Below, piece after piece: positions 1-11,896 of a stretch of DNA of 64,000 bases; position 1 is the stretch's first letter, and every line of letters starts with the position of its first letter. The position numbers and the translations under genes were made by a program. Under the pieces are notes generated by a model. It was not told the DNA's origin. It made no database searches and was given only the letters and a program-made list of their open reading frames with translations. The DNA comes from Oxyruncus cristatus (Eukaryota > Chordata > Aves > Passeriformes > Cotingidae), in contig VXAY01004955.1 of NCBI GenBank assembly GCA_013399855.1, forward strand, positions 124,001-188,000, written 5' to 3'.

Positions 1-548
1 TCCAGCTTTGGACATGGTACTTCCAGAACAAAGCACGTCTTTGGAGAGAGAGGCCTCAGGAATCACAAAGAAAGAAGTCATACCTGCTAAACTGTGTGGA
101 AAGAATGACATGTCTGTATTAGTTTATGCTAAATAAAGGGAAATACAAAAGGGAACAAGACACAGTTCTTTCAGTATGTCACAAATGGCTATGAAGAGAA
201 TGACAATCAGTTATTCCTTATGTCCCCTGCAAAGAGGACAAGGAATTAAATGGGTTTTCTTCAAATGGGTCAGTAATAATATCTGTGTATACCCAGAAGT
301 CTGAAGCATAACCTGAACACTATTTGCAGTAGATTTACCTGCTTTTTCAGCTTCTGTGTATTCTGTTAATCATGTTATTTCATAACCTTAATGTTTAATC
401 TTCCTTACTTTTGTAACTACCAGTTTTATTGATAGTTCCATCAATTATTTCTATTGTTATTCATAATAGGAATATTTATTTTCATCCAAGACATGTTGGA
501 AATTTTTCTTGGACTCATCTGACAACTATGCCATCATTCTCATTTTAG
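1..548. other. unique non-coding sequence, no gene seen
   Basis: AT-rich sequence with stop codons in all frames and no recognisable repeat. It ends in a pyrimidine-biased stretch that could serve as the splice acceptor tract for the candidate exon starting at 549. Confidence 0.6.
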
Positions 549-800
549 GGTGGCACTCACAGAGCTACTAAAAGTGGCTGCTACCATTGTGCTGTGGATA
601 GTAGTTTGTAGCACATCAACCAGAGCATCATGGCACCATCATTCCTACTTCTTGTACGCAGGTGGGCAGAGGTGGATGTTCTGCCCCGTTGTGCAGAGCA
701 TGGATGTTAAAGATATACAGAGGAACTGGTCCTAAATGTTGAGCAATGAGAGATTTGACAACAAAAAGCTGTAATAAAATCATAATCTATGTGACAAGGA
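549..800 (+). other. candidate terminal exon with small ORF and poly(A) signal
   Basis: An acceptor-like pyrimidine tract ends in AG at 547-548. The frame from 550 then stays open for 61 codons to a TAA at 733-735. An AATAAA hexamer at 773-778 lies about 40 bases past the stop. The predicted peptide has a hydrophobic stretch near residues 8-20 (VAATIVLWIVV) that could be a membrane segment, and a tail rich in Trp, His and Gln. A possible donor (CAG then GTGGGC) occurs at 660/661, so it could also be an internal exon. I do not recognise the peptide and there is no other evidence of transcription. Acceptor, short ORF and poly(A) signal in the right order is suggestive, but can arise by chance in AT-rich DNA. 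Confidence 0.2.
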
Positions 801-3800
801 TTATAAACATTTATACCAATAGTAAGATTCTACGTACCTCTGTATTTTATTAGAAGATAACTCACACATAACATTTCACAGAGTAACATTCCACGTGATA
901 ATTCCAGGCATTATGACCACCGTAAGTAAAATGTAAAAGAACAAGCACATTTTATTCACAAAATGAGTATGAGAAAATTGAATTACAACTGATACACTAG
1001 GTGATCTTTTTTTTGGAGATGATTAAATCCATGTGACCAGACTGAACATAGGCTGTACGAATAATACTGAATGTTAAAGAACTGTTAAAAAGGCTAATAT
1101 TTGTACAAAAAAAACCACTGAAAAAATTACACATGGCATAAAACCCATGGAACAAAATTACTTCATTTGTGCCAATGAAAATCTTTCCATTCACTTCAGT
1201 GAAGGCAGGTTTTATCTACCATTTCACCTCACATTATCTTATAATATGAAAATAAGATTCTGCTACCAATGTAACTAGAAAATTAGAGTACAAGATAATC
1301 TTCTCTGTAAAATGGCAGGCTTTTGTTCAAAATGTCTACAATCATTGGTTTTATCTGCCTTATCATCTCTTTTCCTCTCTGATGAATGCAAACTGTTTGG
1401 GTAATTTGCTTTGACCAGATCTGTGTCTGTGAGATCTTAAGTGGAAAAACTATTTGCATACTTAAGAATCCTGAGAACAGAGAGTGGCATTATAGTTTGG
1501 GATTTAGTTGGGGTTTTTTATCCCCTGTGCTGGGCCAAGAGAGACACTTTACATTTATATGTAGCAATTACCATTCCTAATTTTTGTAATTAAACTGTCT
1601 TGTGAAAAATTTAACATATAAAGTAGAGGCTACTGGGCTAAGCTTCCTCCTGTTTCCTTCCTTCATTTTTAACATACCAGCCCATAAAAGTTTGGATATC
1701 TTTTTCCCTCTTTTCTTCTCCTCTGACCTTTTTTCGAAGTTGTTTTGGAAAGTATCTTCTCTCAAAAAATGTGGTCTCCGAAGTAAAGGTTCACTGGAAC
1801 TGTTATGCAGAAATACTAAGTGGTTGATTCCAGTATTTTTTCTAAATTAGTTAAAGAAATTAAGTATTTCACACACACACAAAATTGTAATAGATTGGAA
1901 ATTGCAGCTGCTACCTTGTGCCATTTTTTGGTTGAAAATGTCAGCACTGCTTAAGACAACTGACAAAGAAGCACTGACAAAAACGAAATCTACGCAAAAA
2001 TACATGTCATAACAGTACTTACTGAACTGGTTATATGTGTGTGTGTTTGACAAAACGCACAAATCTGCTTACAGGCAGGACCTTCGTCCTGATGGCAAGA
2101 CTGATGTGATGAATAAAGCACACCACTGTGGCTACATCAGTACAGAGAAGTCCGTAGAAAATGACCACACTCCTTTTGCTTATGAAAAATTTTATTTTAA
2201 AAAAATCCAAACAAGCATGTATTATTAGCAATTTTTTTTTTCATTTGTATTGAATCATTCAAGGGTTATTCAGAGGCTGAAAGAGCAGCAGTGCGAATTG
2301 GAAGTATTCTCTCTGCAAAAAGTGCAAAGCAGAGAGTAATACACTCAAATGGGAAGTGGCAGAATGCTTTTACCGATTATACTCATGCACATTTCTTTAT
2401 CCTTTTTGACCCCTGGTTGCTGGAAAAATGTAAAACCTATGGTTAAAAATATGTATTTTTTTATATTAAAAAAAATTCTATGGCTATTGCTGGTAAGAAC
2501 TGAAACAGATGCATTATCTTACACTAATAAGTTCTCACTTTTTCACGGGGTGAGACACTTTTTCAGTGTTGATTTCAAAGAATACAGAAATAAAACTTGC
2601 ATTTCTCTCTGTCTCCTAGGGTGGTGTTTCAGATTATTTACAAAAAAATATATTTTAAATAATTCTTTGAACTTGTGCAGCTACTCTTACTCAGGAGTGG
2701 GATACTGTAGTTCTAGGAATTCTGCTTCAGGATGTTTCAAAGCAAATGCCAAATTGCATTACATTTTAGTCTATAATCTAGTTAGCAACTCACATCACAT
2801 TTCTATGATGTGTAAATAAATTATAATAATTTCCATTATCAATTATGTAACATGTGTGACCCCTATTGCGGATTTATGATGTTGAAAATTTTACAGATAT
2901 TAATTCATACTCCTTTCGTTTTGTGAATTTCGGTAAAAGTGCAGCATTCTACATGAATTATAATATTAATTTTTTCAGGTTGCTCAGACTCACAGTAAAG
3001 AATTTGCTTGCTAATCCTATAAAATACAACTGCCTGTATCAGTGAGAAAAGAAGATCTTATGTCCAGATGCTTTATAATTTATATATGTTTTTTAAACTA
3101 TTGAAAAAGTGCAGCCTGTGGGCAGAGAAATCTCATTCCTTAAAATCTGCAGTTCAAGAGAATTTAAAGTTGTACAAATGGATTTTAAGTTTGATAAGAA
3201 AATTGATTGGAGATTGTACATTGTGAATACATTAGGTTTACAAAGACAAAACATGCATGAAGGGCAATTACTGCTAGTGTTGCTATATTAGTATGAATGT
3301 TAATAGCATGTTTGTTTTTGAAATGGGTTATGCATTCTGGTAAATGTCTGCTTGAATCTAGTCATCTGTGTATCACTTGTCTAAGTACTCTCATTTAAGA
3401 TGCCATATCCCTTCTTGTAGCAATAAAGGGGTAAAGCAACATTAATATTAAATAATTAGAAAAACAAAAGGGGAATGATTAAACATATTTACATAATTGA
3501 AATAACACTGAGTCGCAGTGGGAAATCGGGACAATGTTGTCTCCTTTCAAAGTAATTCATAATTCAGATTTTTAATTATGGCATATTCATTCATTTAAAG
3601 ATGATTCTGGATGAGAGGGCCACTAATGAAATACAATCATTAGCATCTAAACAAAGTAATTTAGAAAGTCTCCTTTCGGGGAAAAGATTTCTAGAACATC
3701 ATCAATCACACAAGATATGCAAAAACAAGCAATTAAACCACACACAAGAACTACAACAACCTTATATATTAGTAATGTACACATGAAAACATAACTGATT

Positions 3801-4075
3801 ACAATGATTAGAGTAGGGTAGTGTGGTTAATTTCTATGTTATGTAGCAATTTCATGGAAGAATGTACCAGGACAGACACATCTCACAAAAAATGAATGCC
3901 ATGTCATGATATATGTTTTAAATATATTAATGTCATTGTAGTCAGTGCCAAGTTATCAATAAAAAATCCGGTGACAAGAATCTGAAATCATGTTCTTCAA
4001 AGATGCATAACTCCCCTGCTTTGAACTGTGGCATATGGTTTTGATTGAGTTTCATTTGTTTGAGGTTTTATTCTG
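801..4075. other. unique AT-rich non-coding stretch
   Basis: No gene or interspersed repeat recognised. It holds a short CA run (1870-1880), a short TG run (2035-2046) and an octamer motif ATTTGCAT at 1452-1459. The open frame at 2349-2819 is 156 codons, the longest in the window. Its composition is what AT-rich DNA gives by chance (many Leu, Phe, Lys, Ser), it has no domain, and I do not call it a gene. Confidence 0.6.
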
Positions 4076-4138
4076 GTTTGGTTTTTTGGTGGGTTTTTGT
4101 GTGTGTGTGTTTTTTTCTTTTCTTTTCTTTTTTTTTTT
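4076..4138 (+). repeat. T/GT-rich low-complexity tract
   Basis: A run of GTTTT-type units passes into (GT)n, then (TTTTC)n, and ends in a run of about ten T. It could be the tail of a decayed retroposon, but no body is recognisable on either side. Confidence 0.8.
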
Positions 4139-4639
4139 CCTATTTGTATTGTATTTGATTTATCAAGTTGACAAAATATAGGCTTAGGAAGATATTTCAT
4201 GACAGAAGCAGGTGCTACATTAGTTTCTCATTAACTGCTCAAATCCTGCTTTGGGCTTATAGCAACAAAGAGTTCATAGACATAAATGGGTCAGTGATTT
4301 ACAGGGTCTTTCCATATACACAATTACAATTCATTAAACATGCGGCAGCATTAAATGGACAGAGTAATTCTGCGCGACTTTTAATGTTTGTGTGCAGTGT
4401 CCTGTTAAAGGGACACAAAAAAGACAGACTTTAAACACCTTCTTCTTTGAGTTAAATTCTAATCTGGTTGTAAAGCCATACCATTTCTGTGTCTCATGTA
4501 AAGAAAAGGCAGGAACAGTGGTGTGTGGGTGCAAGGAGCATCCTGCCACGGTGAGGCAGGAGTGACTGGTGTAGCTGTGCTGCCTTTGATAACCACCAGG
4601 CTTAGAAGCCAAAATATGTTCTATTGGGTACTCAAAAGA
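4139..4639. other. unique non-coding sequence
   Basis: Short overlapping frames on both strands at 4168-4434 (+) and 4334-4612 (-) show no recognisable domain. Nothing else is seen. Confidence 0.5.
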
Positions 4640-5560
4640 TAAAAATACTGGTTAATTTTCAACAGTGCTCCTTCATTTGACTTTACAATTTATAGCAGTG
4701 AACATTAATGCAAGAATAGCTTGGTTGAGGAGGAGTTTAAAATTAGAGCACCTCTTCTCATTAGCCCCAGCAGCCTGACCCAGGGTGAACAGAGAAGTAA
4801 TTTGCTGCCAGATCCTCATTTTGCTTCTGTTATCACTCCTTGTAAATGAAGCGCAGCAATTTATTGTAGCACCTCAAGGAGTCAAGAACATAATGTGTAA
4901 AATACATACAAAAAAAATCTTTCTTCACATTCATTAACACCCAGCACATAGAGGCTGTTCACTTTTCACTCTAATGAAGGAGGGGGATCTTAAATCTAAA
5001 GCTTTCCAGGCTGTGAAGAAGGCCTCTTCAGGTCATTAGACAGAAGCTGAGTTGGACTGAAGAAAGGTCATTGACAAAAAAGGGAGAATGGCAATATGAT
5101 GAAAAATAGAAAATGGATAAAAGAAGAGACTTTAGAAAGCTCAGAGAATGGAAAGTACATTTTTGGCATCAGTGATCAACCCTTCTTGTCTCTATGTTCA
5201 TTTTCTGTTGTCAGTGAAGAAAATAATATCTGGCTTTTTATTTAGCTGGGAATTGCTCTTGTGTTTGGTCAATTCTCATTTCATCACCCTTGATCTGACT
5301 TTGCAGGAAGCATTCAGAGGCCTATTTTTAAGGGACCTTTGTCTGCTGGCTATGAATTCAGCCCTTCATTTTGCTGTTTTTTATTAAAAACCTGCAGCCT
5401 ACCAGATTTTAATGTATTCTGATTATGTAACTGACACTTTCTCCTTAGGGAGATCATTTGTCTCGCTAGTCCTGATTAACACTTCGAGTTTATAGCTGTA
5501 CATTAACACCACATTCAGGAATATTAGGAAACTCCTATATGCAAAATAATTTATATTGGT
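4640..5560. promoter_or_regulatory. candidate conserved non-coding block (CNE-like)
   Basis: About 900 bases of complex sequence free of repeats and simple runs, dense in AT-rich cores (TTTATT, TTAATG, TAAT-type) set among mixed GC stretches, in the style of vertebrate developmental enhancers. The call rests on texture alone: conservation cannot be measured here and no target gene is visible. Confidence 0.2.
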
Positions 5561-8319
5561 AATAGAAATAGCAGAACTTAAAGAGAAGCTGGGAGCACTC
5601 CCTGGACATGTGCTGAATGCAGAACATTAACATGTACTTAGGACTGAAAGGTACCTAAGCCAAGAGGCATAGAAACTCATGCAAAATACCCTTTCGTTAT
5701 TTACTCAGTCTCCAGTGGCAGAAGGGTTGAATTCTGCAGTTCTGTACAGTCACCATGAAGAGATTTTTTTTTTCCACAGACGTATATAACTTGCATTGGT
5801 ATAACCAGGTTTTGACATGTATATGTATTTGAGGATAAGGATATAACAAAGTAGGGGGTTTTCTGTGTGTTACCATTTTTGTTGTTATGGGCAAGCAAAT
5901 ATTCTTTTTCTTGTAATATATTTTTCTAAGTTTGCCCACATCCCATTGCTGGATCTTCCCTTCGTACAAGTTAATCTCATAAATTAGAGTGTATATATTT
6001 TACAGTAAATGCTTTCCCATTTATTTAACAGCATGAGACCATTATCTTGTGACAAAACTCTGTTCCAGTGAAGACTCTTCATTAAATAAGTAATCATCCT
6101 TTACATACAATGAAAGCTGGAATTAGTAGTATATAAATATACTATGCTAAAAAGCCATCATTTGACAACAACATGACCTATATCAAATTATGCCTTTTTC
6201 TCCTAAACCTTCTGGAGACTGGTATGCAGTTTCCAGATAGTCATATCTGGATAGTCATAGTCATAGATCAAAAACTCCCAATACAAATGAGTGGTCAACA
6301 TATTCAGCACATCGAAGAGAAAGTAGGGACTATTTTGGAACTCCACAAGGATTTGGTTTTACTTTCCTCTGAGAAGCACCCTCTTGAATTGTACACGTAA
6401 ATGATGCTGCAGATTGCTTTATTTGCTGTGGATCTGGAACAACAGCTTGCCCAAAACTTATTCTTCATTGTACCTCCAGTTTTCTCAGCTTTGTTGTTCA
6501 GCTGCTGTCTTGGTATTAGGTTGTGCTATTCTTTTTAATTCAGACAGCTTGGCAGACAGAGGTTAGGGAATGGTCAGATGAATGCTCAGACAGACAGAGC
6601 CTCTGGACTGTCAGCACTTAAAACCTTATTTGGGTAAAGAAGCCTAAAACCCCTGAAAATCCACTAACTAACAGTTAGAAAAATTTGTCTGCTTGTTTAA
6701 GTCATTTATTTCACCTTACTGCTCATTATCAAGCAGAATATAACTAAGGGCAGTAGACATGAGGTATTTTGTTATTGAAAGGAGTGTGTCCTGGACCACC
6801 AGAGGCTCAGCTGGCTGGAGGGAAGAGAGGCAATATTATCTGTGTTGTATCTAAATGTCCAGAACAGCCAGCTGCAACTGGCAAACTGTTGGTGTTCACA
6901 CTGCTCTTCATATGCCTCTGGATGTTTATATCAGGTTCTCTAAGAAGATGATAACATAATAGCTGCAATACTGATATCTGTTCAGTGGTGCAAGAGTACA
7001 CTTACAAGACATACAAGACATACATTTGCAATGGCACAGAGCCATTACAACCAATCCCAGGGATTTGTAGAGCAAATTTGAAGATGGGGTATTCAGTGAA
7101 ATACCCACACATCCAGTCCCTCATATTGGCTAGCTAACATTTAGCCAGAAAGAAACAGGGCATCCCTCCGTAACTCGAGGACCTGTTTACTCCGTGGGCA
7201 CCTGGGAGGTAGAGGAGAGTGGTCACATTGCACCTTCATGCCAGGAGCCTGAAGGCATCACAAATGTATCCTGCACTCTGAAGGAAAGTGCTCCTGCCTG
7301 ATGTTGTAAATACCATGACAAGTCTAAGTTAGTAAAAGACTCACCAAACTAAAAACCTCTTTCACCTTTTTCCCTACTGAACAGTATAAAAGTTGAACTG
7401 ACATTATATCAATTGAATTTTTAAAAATAGCCCATGAACAATGTGATCTGAGACAACTTTAAATAGATGTAATATTTATTCATAACTCAGTAAGGTGAGG
7501 CTGCAGCATTCTTTTACCTGCCATCCAAATATCAACATATTACTTCCTTCAACCACTTCCTGCTTTCCTAAAATATGATAAGGCATCTCATGTAACGTGT
7601 ACATGAGATATACACCTCATTTCTATAGCTACAAGTGGACTATGGCAATAAACTCAGACAATAATTAAGAATGTCGAATCAGGAACAGCAACATCTCATA
7701 GAATATTCACTTATTGAATAGTTCATTAAAACCAACTAAACAAAATGTTTGAGAAAGGAGAAACTGTCTAGTTTCAAAGTCCTGAAACCTTTGTTCAACA
7801 GGTATCCAAACGAAAGATTTTTTTCTCTTTTTTTGGAAAATATTCTAGAAAATGTCTCAAAATTTCACTTGTGAAATTCCTTTGTGATGTTTTGGTCTTT
7901 CCTTTCCTGGCCATTTACTTGAAATTGATGAAAAAAAGGGAAAAAAGGGACATGGAAGACAAAAATAAGACAACCATAACCTCTCATTTCTCATAGTATG
8001 GTTATGTAAAAAGACAACATTTCCAAAGCCCAATATTTTTTTTTTTATAAGAGGCTTGGTCTTTTTAAGGTCCAAAAGACTTGTTACTGAAAACTGCCAG
8101 TGAAGTTCTAGAAACAGATTTTTTTCTGGTCATCAGTGCAAAAGCAATTATTTTGACAGTGTGTATTCTATCCATGTGTATTGTATGTACATTAAAGTAG
8201 TATGTATATACTTGTTTTAATTTTCTTGTACAATCATTTCTAATTCTTGCCTCCATTCAAACCTCCTCTTCCTCCACTCTCTGTTCATCCAGTTCTGTTT
8301 TTCTATATTTTTTACTCAC
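5561..8319. other. unique non-coding stretch
   Basis: No gene or repeat family recognised. A small direct repeat of a GATAGTCATA-type unit lies near 6235-6265. The open frames at 5697-5969 (-), 6173-6400 (+) and 7857-8075 (-) are short and without recognisable features. Confidence 0.55.
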
Positions 8320-8359
8320 CTTGAGGTTTAAAATAGTGAAGGCTGTCCTCTATTTTTTA
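8320..8359 (-). other. candidate 40-bp minus-strand exon (non-coding)
   Basis: Read on the minus strand, a pyrimidine-rich acceptor (ending CCTCTCCAG) precedes a 40-base segment followed by a strong donor (AAG then GTGAGT). All three frames have stops, so it could only be a non-coding or UTR exon. A chance splice pair is the default explanation. Confidence 0.12.
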
Positions 8360-11109
8360 CTGGAGAGGAGGATACAAAGAGCTTTTGTGTTGATTGTCAC
8401 TCTGCACGGTGAGGAAGAGCGAACCGATAGAGGTGAGACAACCAAGGTGCAGAATAGGGAGATGGTCGTGCTCCTGCCCTCTATAATTCACAGACTATTT
8501 TAGACACTAAAATTGTGACAGTTTGCTCTTGTGATAAAGATGTTAACAAGAAGAGAAAATGACGTTAATTTAATCTATTCTTGCAGGTCATACTGAAATG
8601 AGACTGTGATGATACAAAATTATAATAATAAATATGGTAGTAATTTCACAATTCTTTACAGATAGTATTCACTATCCTTTCACATGCAAATGTCCTTTCC
8701 CGTCCTTCACAAAAGTGATTTTTGGTGCCATCCAGGCTCTAATTCAACATCTTCTAATAGTTGATTCCATAATTACTTTATATGTCAAGAACAATGTAAA
8801 ATACTATTTCAGATTAAGATCTCAAGATGGCTTTACTTTTACTACTCTTTCCCCTGAGCCTTCCCCTCAGGAACATTTCTGACCTAGGCATTTTTCATGT
8901 TTTCAGAAGCAAATTAGGTCATCAGTATTCTCAGCTCATAGTGCATTAATAACCAAACAGTTTACAAAACACAAAGTATTGTAAAAAAAAATATTTAAAG
9001 ATATTTTTGTATGACTGAAAGTGGTGATTTGATTTGTTGGTATTTTTATTAGCCAGATAAACCTGGCACATGAACTCCCAAATCCTGAAAACTTCATGGG
9101 CAAAAGATTATTTAAATCTGAAAGGGATATACTTGCTTAAAATTTAGCACTTTTAGAAGTTCCTCATTCAGTTGAATACCATCTCTTCTAGAGAGCAATT
9201 CCAATAGCAGTATTAAAATTATTGAAAAAAATTCTAATCTAATCTAAAATTTTAATTCCAGTCTAATTCTAAAAATGAGAATTATGTCATCACAGTATCT
9301 CTCATTTTTCCAGATTAGTTTATTGTAGAATGATTTCCAGTAAGCAGTATTTATGACATACACTGGCATTGTCATCATCTCTATTGAACTAAAGATGCTG
9401 AGTGGCACCTCCCAGGCAGGAGCGTTACTTTGCTCAACAATGAGCCCTCCCAGTGTAGCTTCAGCAGCACCATCCCCAACATGTGTTTTGTTGAGTTTAC
9501 ACCTTCTGTGTAATCTGGTAGATAGGGTGGAGCTCAGCCTCTGCATTCTGCTTAATAGCCTCAATTACAGGTGGAAAAGCATACGGTATGTAAATCAGTA
9601 CACACTAGATGTGATATAATTGCAAGGTCAGTGTGGACAATGTTTTGCTGAAGTGCTGCTGTAAGTGAATAATTTCAATGATAAAAGTGTATTTTTTCAT
9701 ATTTGAGAGCTAACATACTGAACTGGTCTTTTAGAAACATTGCTCCAATTGCACTGTAGTGTTAGACTACAGAGAAATAGTAACAGCTAGACTTTCCCAA
9801 CTTCAGCAATAAACACCTAACTCAGCAGGGAATGTGGCGTGTACTGCCATTTGAAATACAGTGCTCTTACATTTAGGATGGGGAGTCATAGGAGACAACA
9901 CTGGGGAGATTTGACAGTCCCAAGCAAAGATGGCAAGGGAGTAATATCTGTTTGCCTGGGGCACTGAAAGCATTGCAGAAGAGCGCTGAAACATAACACA
10001 GTCGGTGGCCCCTGGTCCACGTACCTCCTTCAAGAGCAAAGTTTCAGGAGCCTATATGTGTTTTGAAAAGATAACTATGCTTTCCTGTAATAATTAAATT
10101 GATTTCAACTATTAATATAAGCCATATGTAATCCATCCAATTTAGCTTTCAGCTAATATCAGGATCTATTTCAGTTTACAACTTGCACTGACTTGTCAAT
10201 TAAGTTCTCACCTGACTTATTCAGACAGAAATTGTCAAGATATTGAATTTAAAATGCTTTTAAACAATTTTTACAGGAGATTTGCAGAAAGGTCCTCTGC
10301 TCTCCTTTGAAGCACCAATTATTCCCATAAAACAATTAAGCATCAATTTGTTCTTTCATTTAAGTGTAAGGTAGGTGATTCAGTGAACGGTTGCTTACAG
10401 ACTTAAATGCAGAAGTACTAATGATTTTAGCAGGATTGCTCTTTTCATCAGAGAAATACATATAATAATGAAGAACCATAGCAGTCAAGAGTCATGATAT
10501 AAAAAGAAAATCTGGCAAGATCATAGCAAAGGTATAAACAAAGAGTATAAATAAGTCTGTGATCATGTGGCATATTTGAGAGCAACACATTTAATTATCT
10601 GCAACTATCTGACTTTTTCATCATTGTGATTTGCAGAGTGAAGACCCTGAGATAACTATGTAAATTAATTTACTCTGTTTTTCATAGTTCTGATTTATTA
10701 AGGGATGTTGAATTAAGCTGGTTACTACCCAATAACTTCTGCTGAACGCCACCGTTACTCGTTTGCTTAACTTAACTTTGTTGTTCCACATAGTTTACTT
10801 CCTGTTCCACATATATTACTTCTGATTTATTATGAAATTCAAGAAAATAAGTATCTGGGTAAAAAGGGTGTTTATCAGCAAGGACCTAATTTACTACACA
10901 TAAGTGCCATTAGTCATTACCACTCTTATACAGCAAAAGACTTGAGTTAGCCTTTCAAGTAACACTATTTATAACTAGATGGAAAAGGTCAGGAAAAAAA
11001 AAACACAGCTCACTATTCAAACCAATGGTAGCAGGAACCGTTCCTGGAGGGAAACAGGGTATGTAGCCTGGTATGGTTACCCTCCTTCCTCTTCCTCCTC
11101 CCCACTTAC
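8360..11109. other. unique non-coding stretch
   Basis: No gene recognised. It contains a perfect octamer ATGCAAAT at 8684-8691 and a 20-base tandem duplication at 10782-10822. The open frames at 9244-9564 (-), 9353-9619 (+) and 9803-10039 (-) have no recognisable domain. Confidence 0.55.
10782..10822 (+). repeat. 20-bp imperfect tandem duplication
   Basis: Two copies of a TGTTCCACATA..TTACTT unit lie 21 bases apart (10782-10800 and 10803-10822), differing at a few positions. It is a small local duplication with no sign of a mobile element. Confidence 0.75.
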
Positions 11110-11144
11110 TTTTCACTGCAATGCAATGACTTTTCCTTAACTGG
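11110..11144 (-). other. candidate 35-bp minus-strand microexon
   Basis: On the minus strand a long pyrimidine tract ending CTGCTCTCCCAG is followed by 35 bases and then a donor (AAAA then GTAAGTG). Two frames are open across it. In one the peptide reads QLRKSHCIAVK. The length is not a multiple of three, so inclusion would shift a coding frame. I know no gene that it matches. The splice signals are good but chance pairs this good do occur. Confidence 0.15.
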
Positions 11145-11777
11145 CTGGGAGAGCAGAAGGAAACCAAGCCACACAGGAAGCTCTATCAGACATGTTATAT
11201 GCACTGTAATGAAATAAATTAATTAAATAACATAAAACTAAACAAATTAGTTTCAATTACAAAAGCCTGTGGAAAGTTTCTGCTTTTACAGAAAAAGTTG
11301 AGAGGGGATTTTTAAAAAAAATTTACTTCTTTTCTTAAAGTAAAGCTCACTGGTTTTTAATGCAAGACCAAAATTTTTGAATTTTACAGAAGAAATTCTT
11401 CTTTAATCAAAAGAGAAAAATGTGCATAATGAATTGCCATCTCTTTCAGATCAGCTTCCTTTCTGTTTCAACTGTTTAGTTGGGAAAGAGTATATTATGG
11501 ACTGTGATTACAAACAAGAACAGTGACATCGAAAAAATAAATAGCTAAATGAGCAAGGTAGTTTTCTACACTATGGCCCAGACAGTGCAAACAGAGAACC
11601 CCTTAAAAACATCCTGCTGGCATCAGTACTCCCCTCTGCGTGACAGCAAGGCTCACACTCTTCCCAGCTCAAGGAAGGTGATGTTCTCTCTTAAACCATG
11701 CACCATTCTTTGTTCTATTGATATTTAAATGACAGTAATTTATGCAAAATAAAATTTATTTTCATCATCTTTTATAG
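11145..11777. other. unique non-coding stretch
   Basis: AT-rich sequence with no gene or repeat recognised. The last 25 bases are pyrimidine-rich and end in TATAG, which acts as the acceptor for the next candidate. Confidence 0.55.
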
Positions 11778-11896
11778 ATCGATAATGGGAATCACTGGAA
11801 GAGACAGAAAGACAGATGGAGTCACCAGAAGCCCTATGGTGGCCATTGAACAGACACATCATGTCTGCACGGACACAAAGGATGCACCCGTGGCTA
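11778..11896 (+). other. candidate 119-bp internal exon or small ORF
   Basis: A pyrimidine-rich acceptor (TTTTCATCATCTTTTATAG) precedes 119 bases of markedly higher GC than the flanks, followed by a donor (CTA then GTAAGA). One frame is open throughout. It contains an ATG at 11785 and would run 43 codons to a TAG at 11914-11916 if unspliced. The peptide is polar and basic (it begins MGITGRDRKTDG and includes TRSPMVAIEQ). No family is recognised. The length is not a multiple of three, so a cassette here would shift frame. It could also be a lncRNA exon or a chance island. Confidence 0.22.

Noticed and set aside
2349..2819. 156-codon plus-strand frame, longest in the window
   Set aside because: AT-rich composition, no domain, no good splice borders or promoter context. 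Chance frames of this size are expected in 64 kb.
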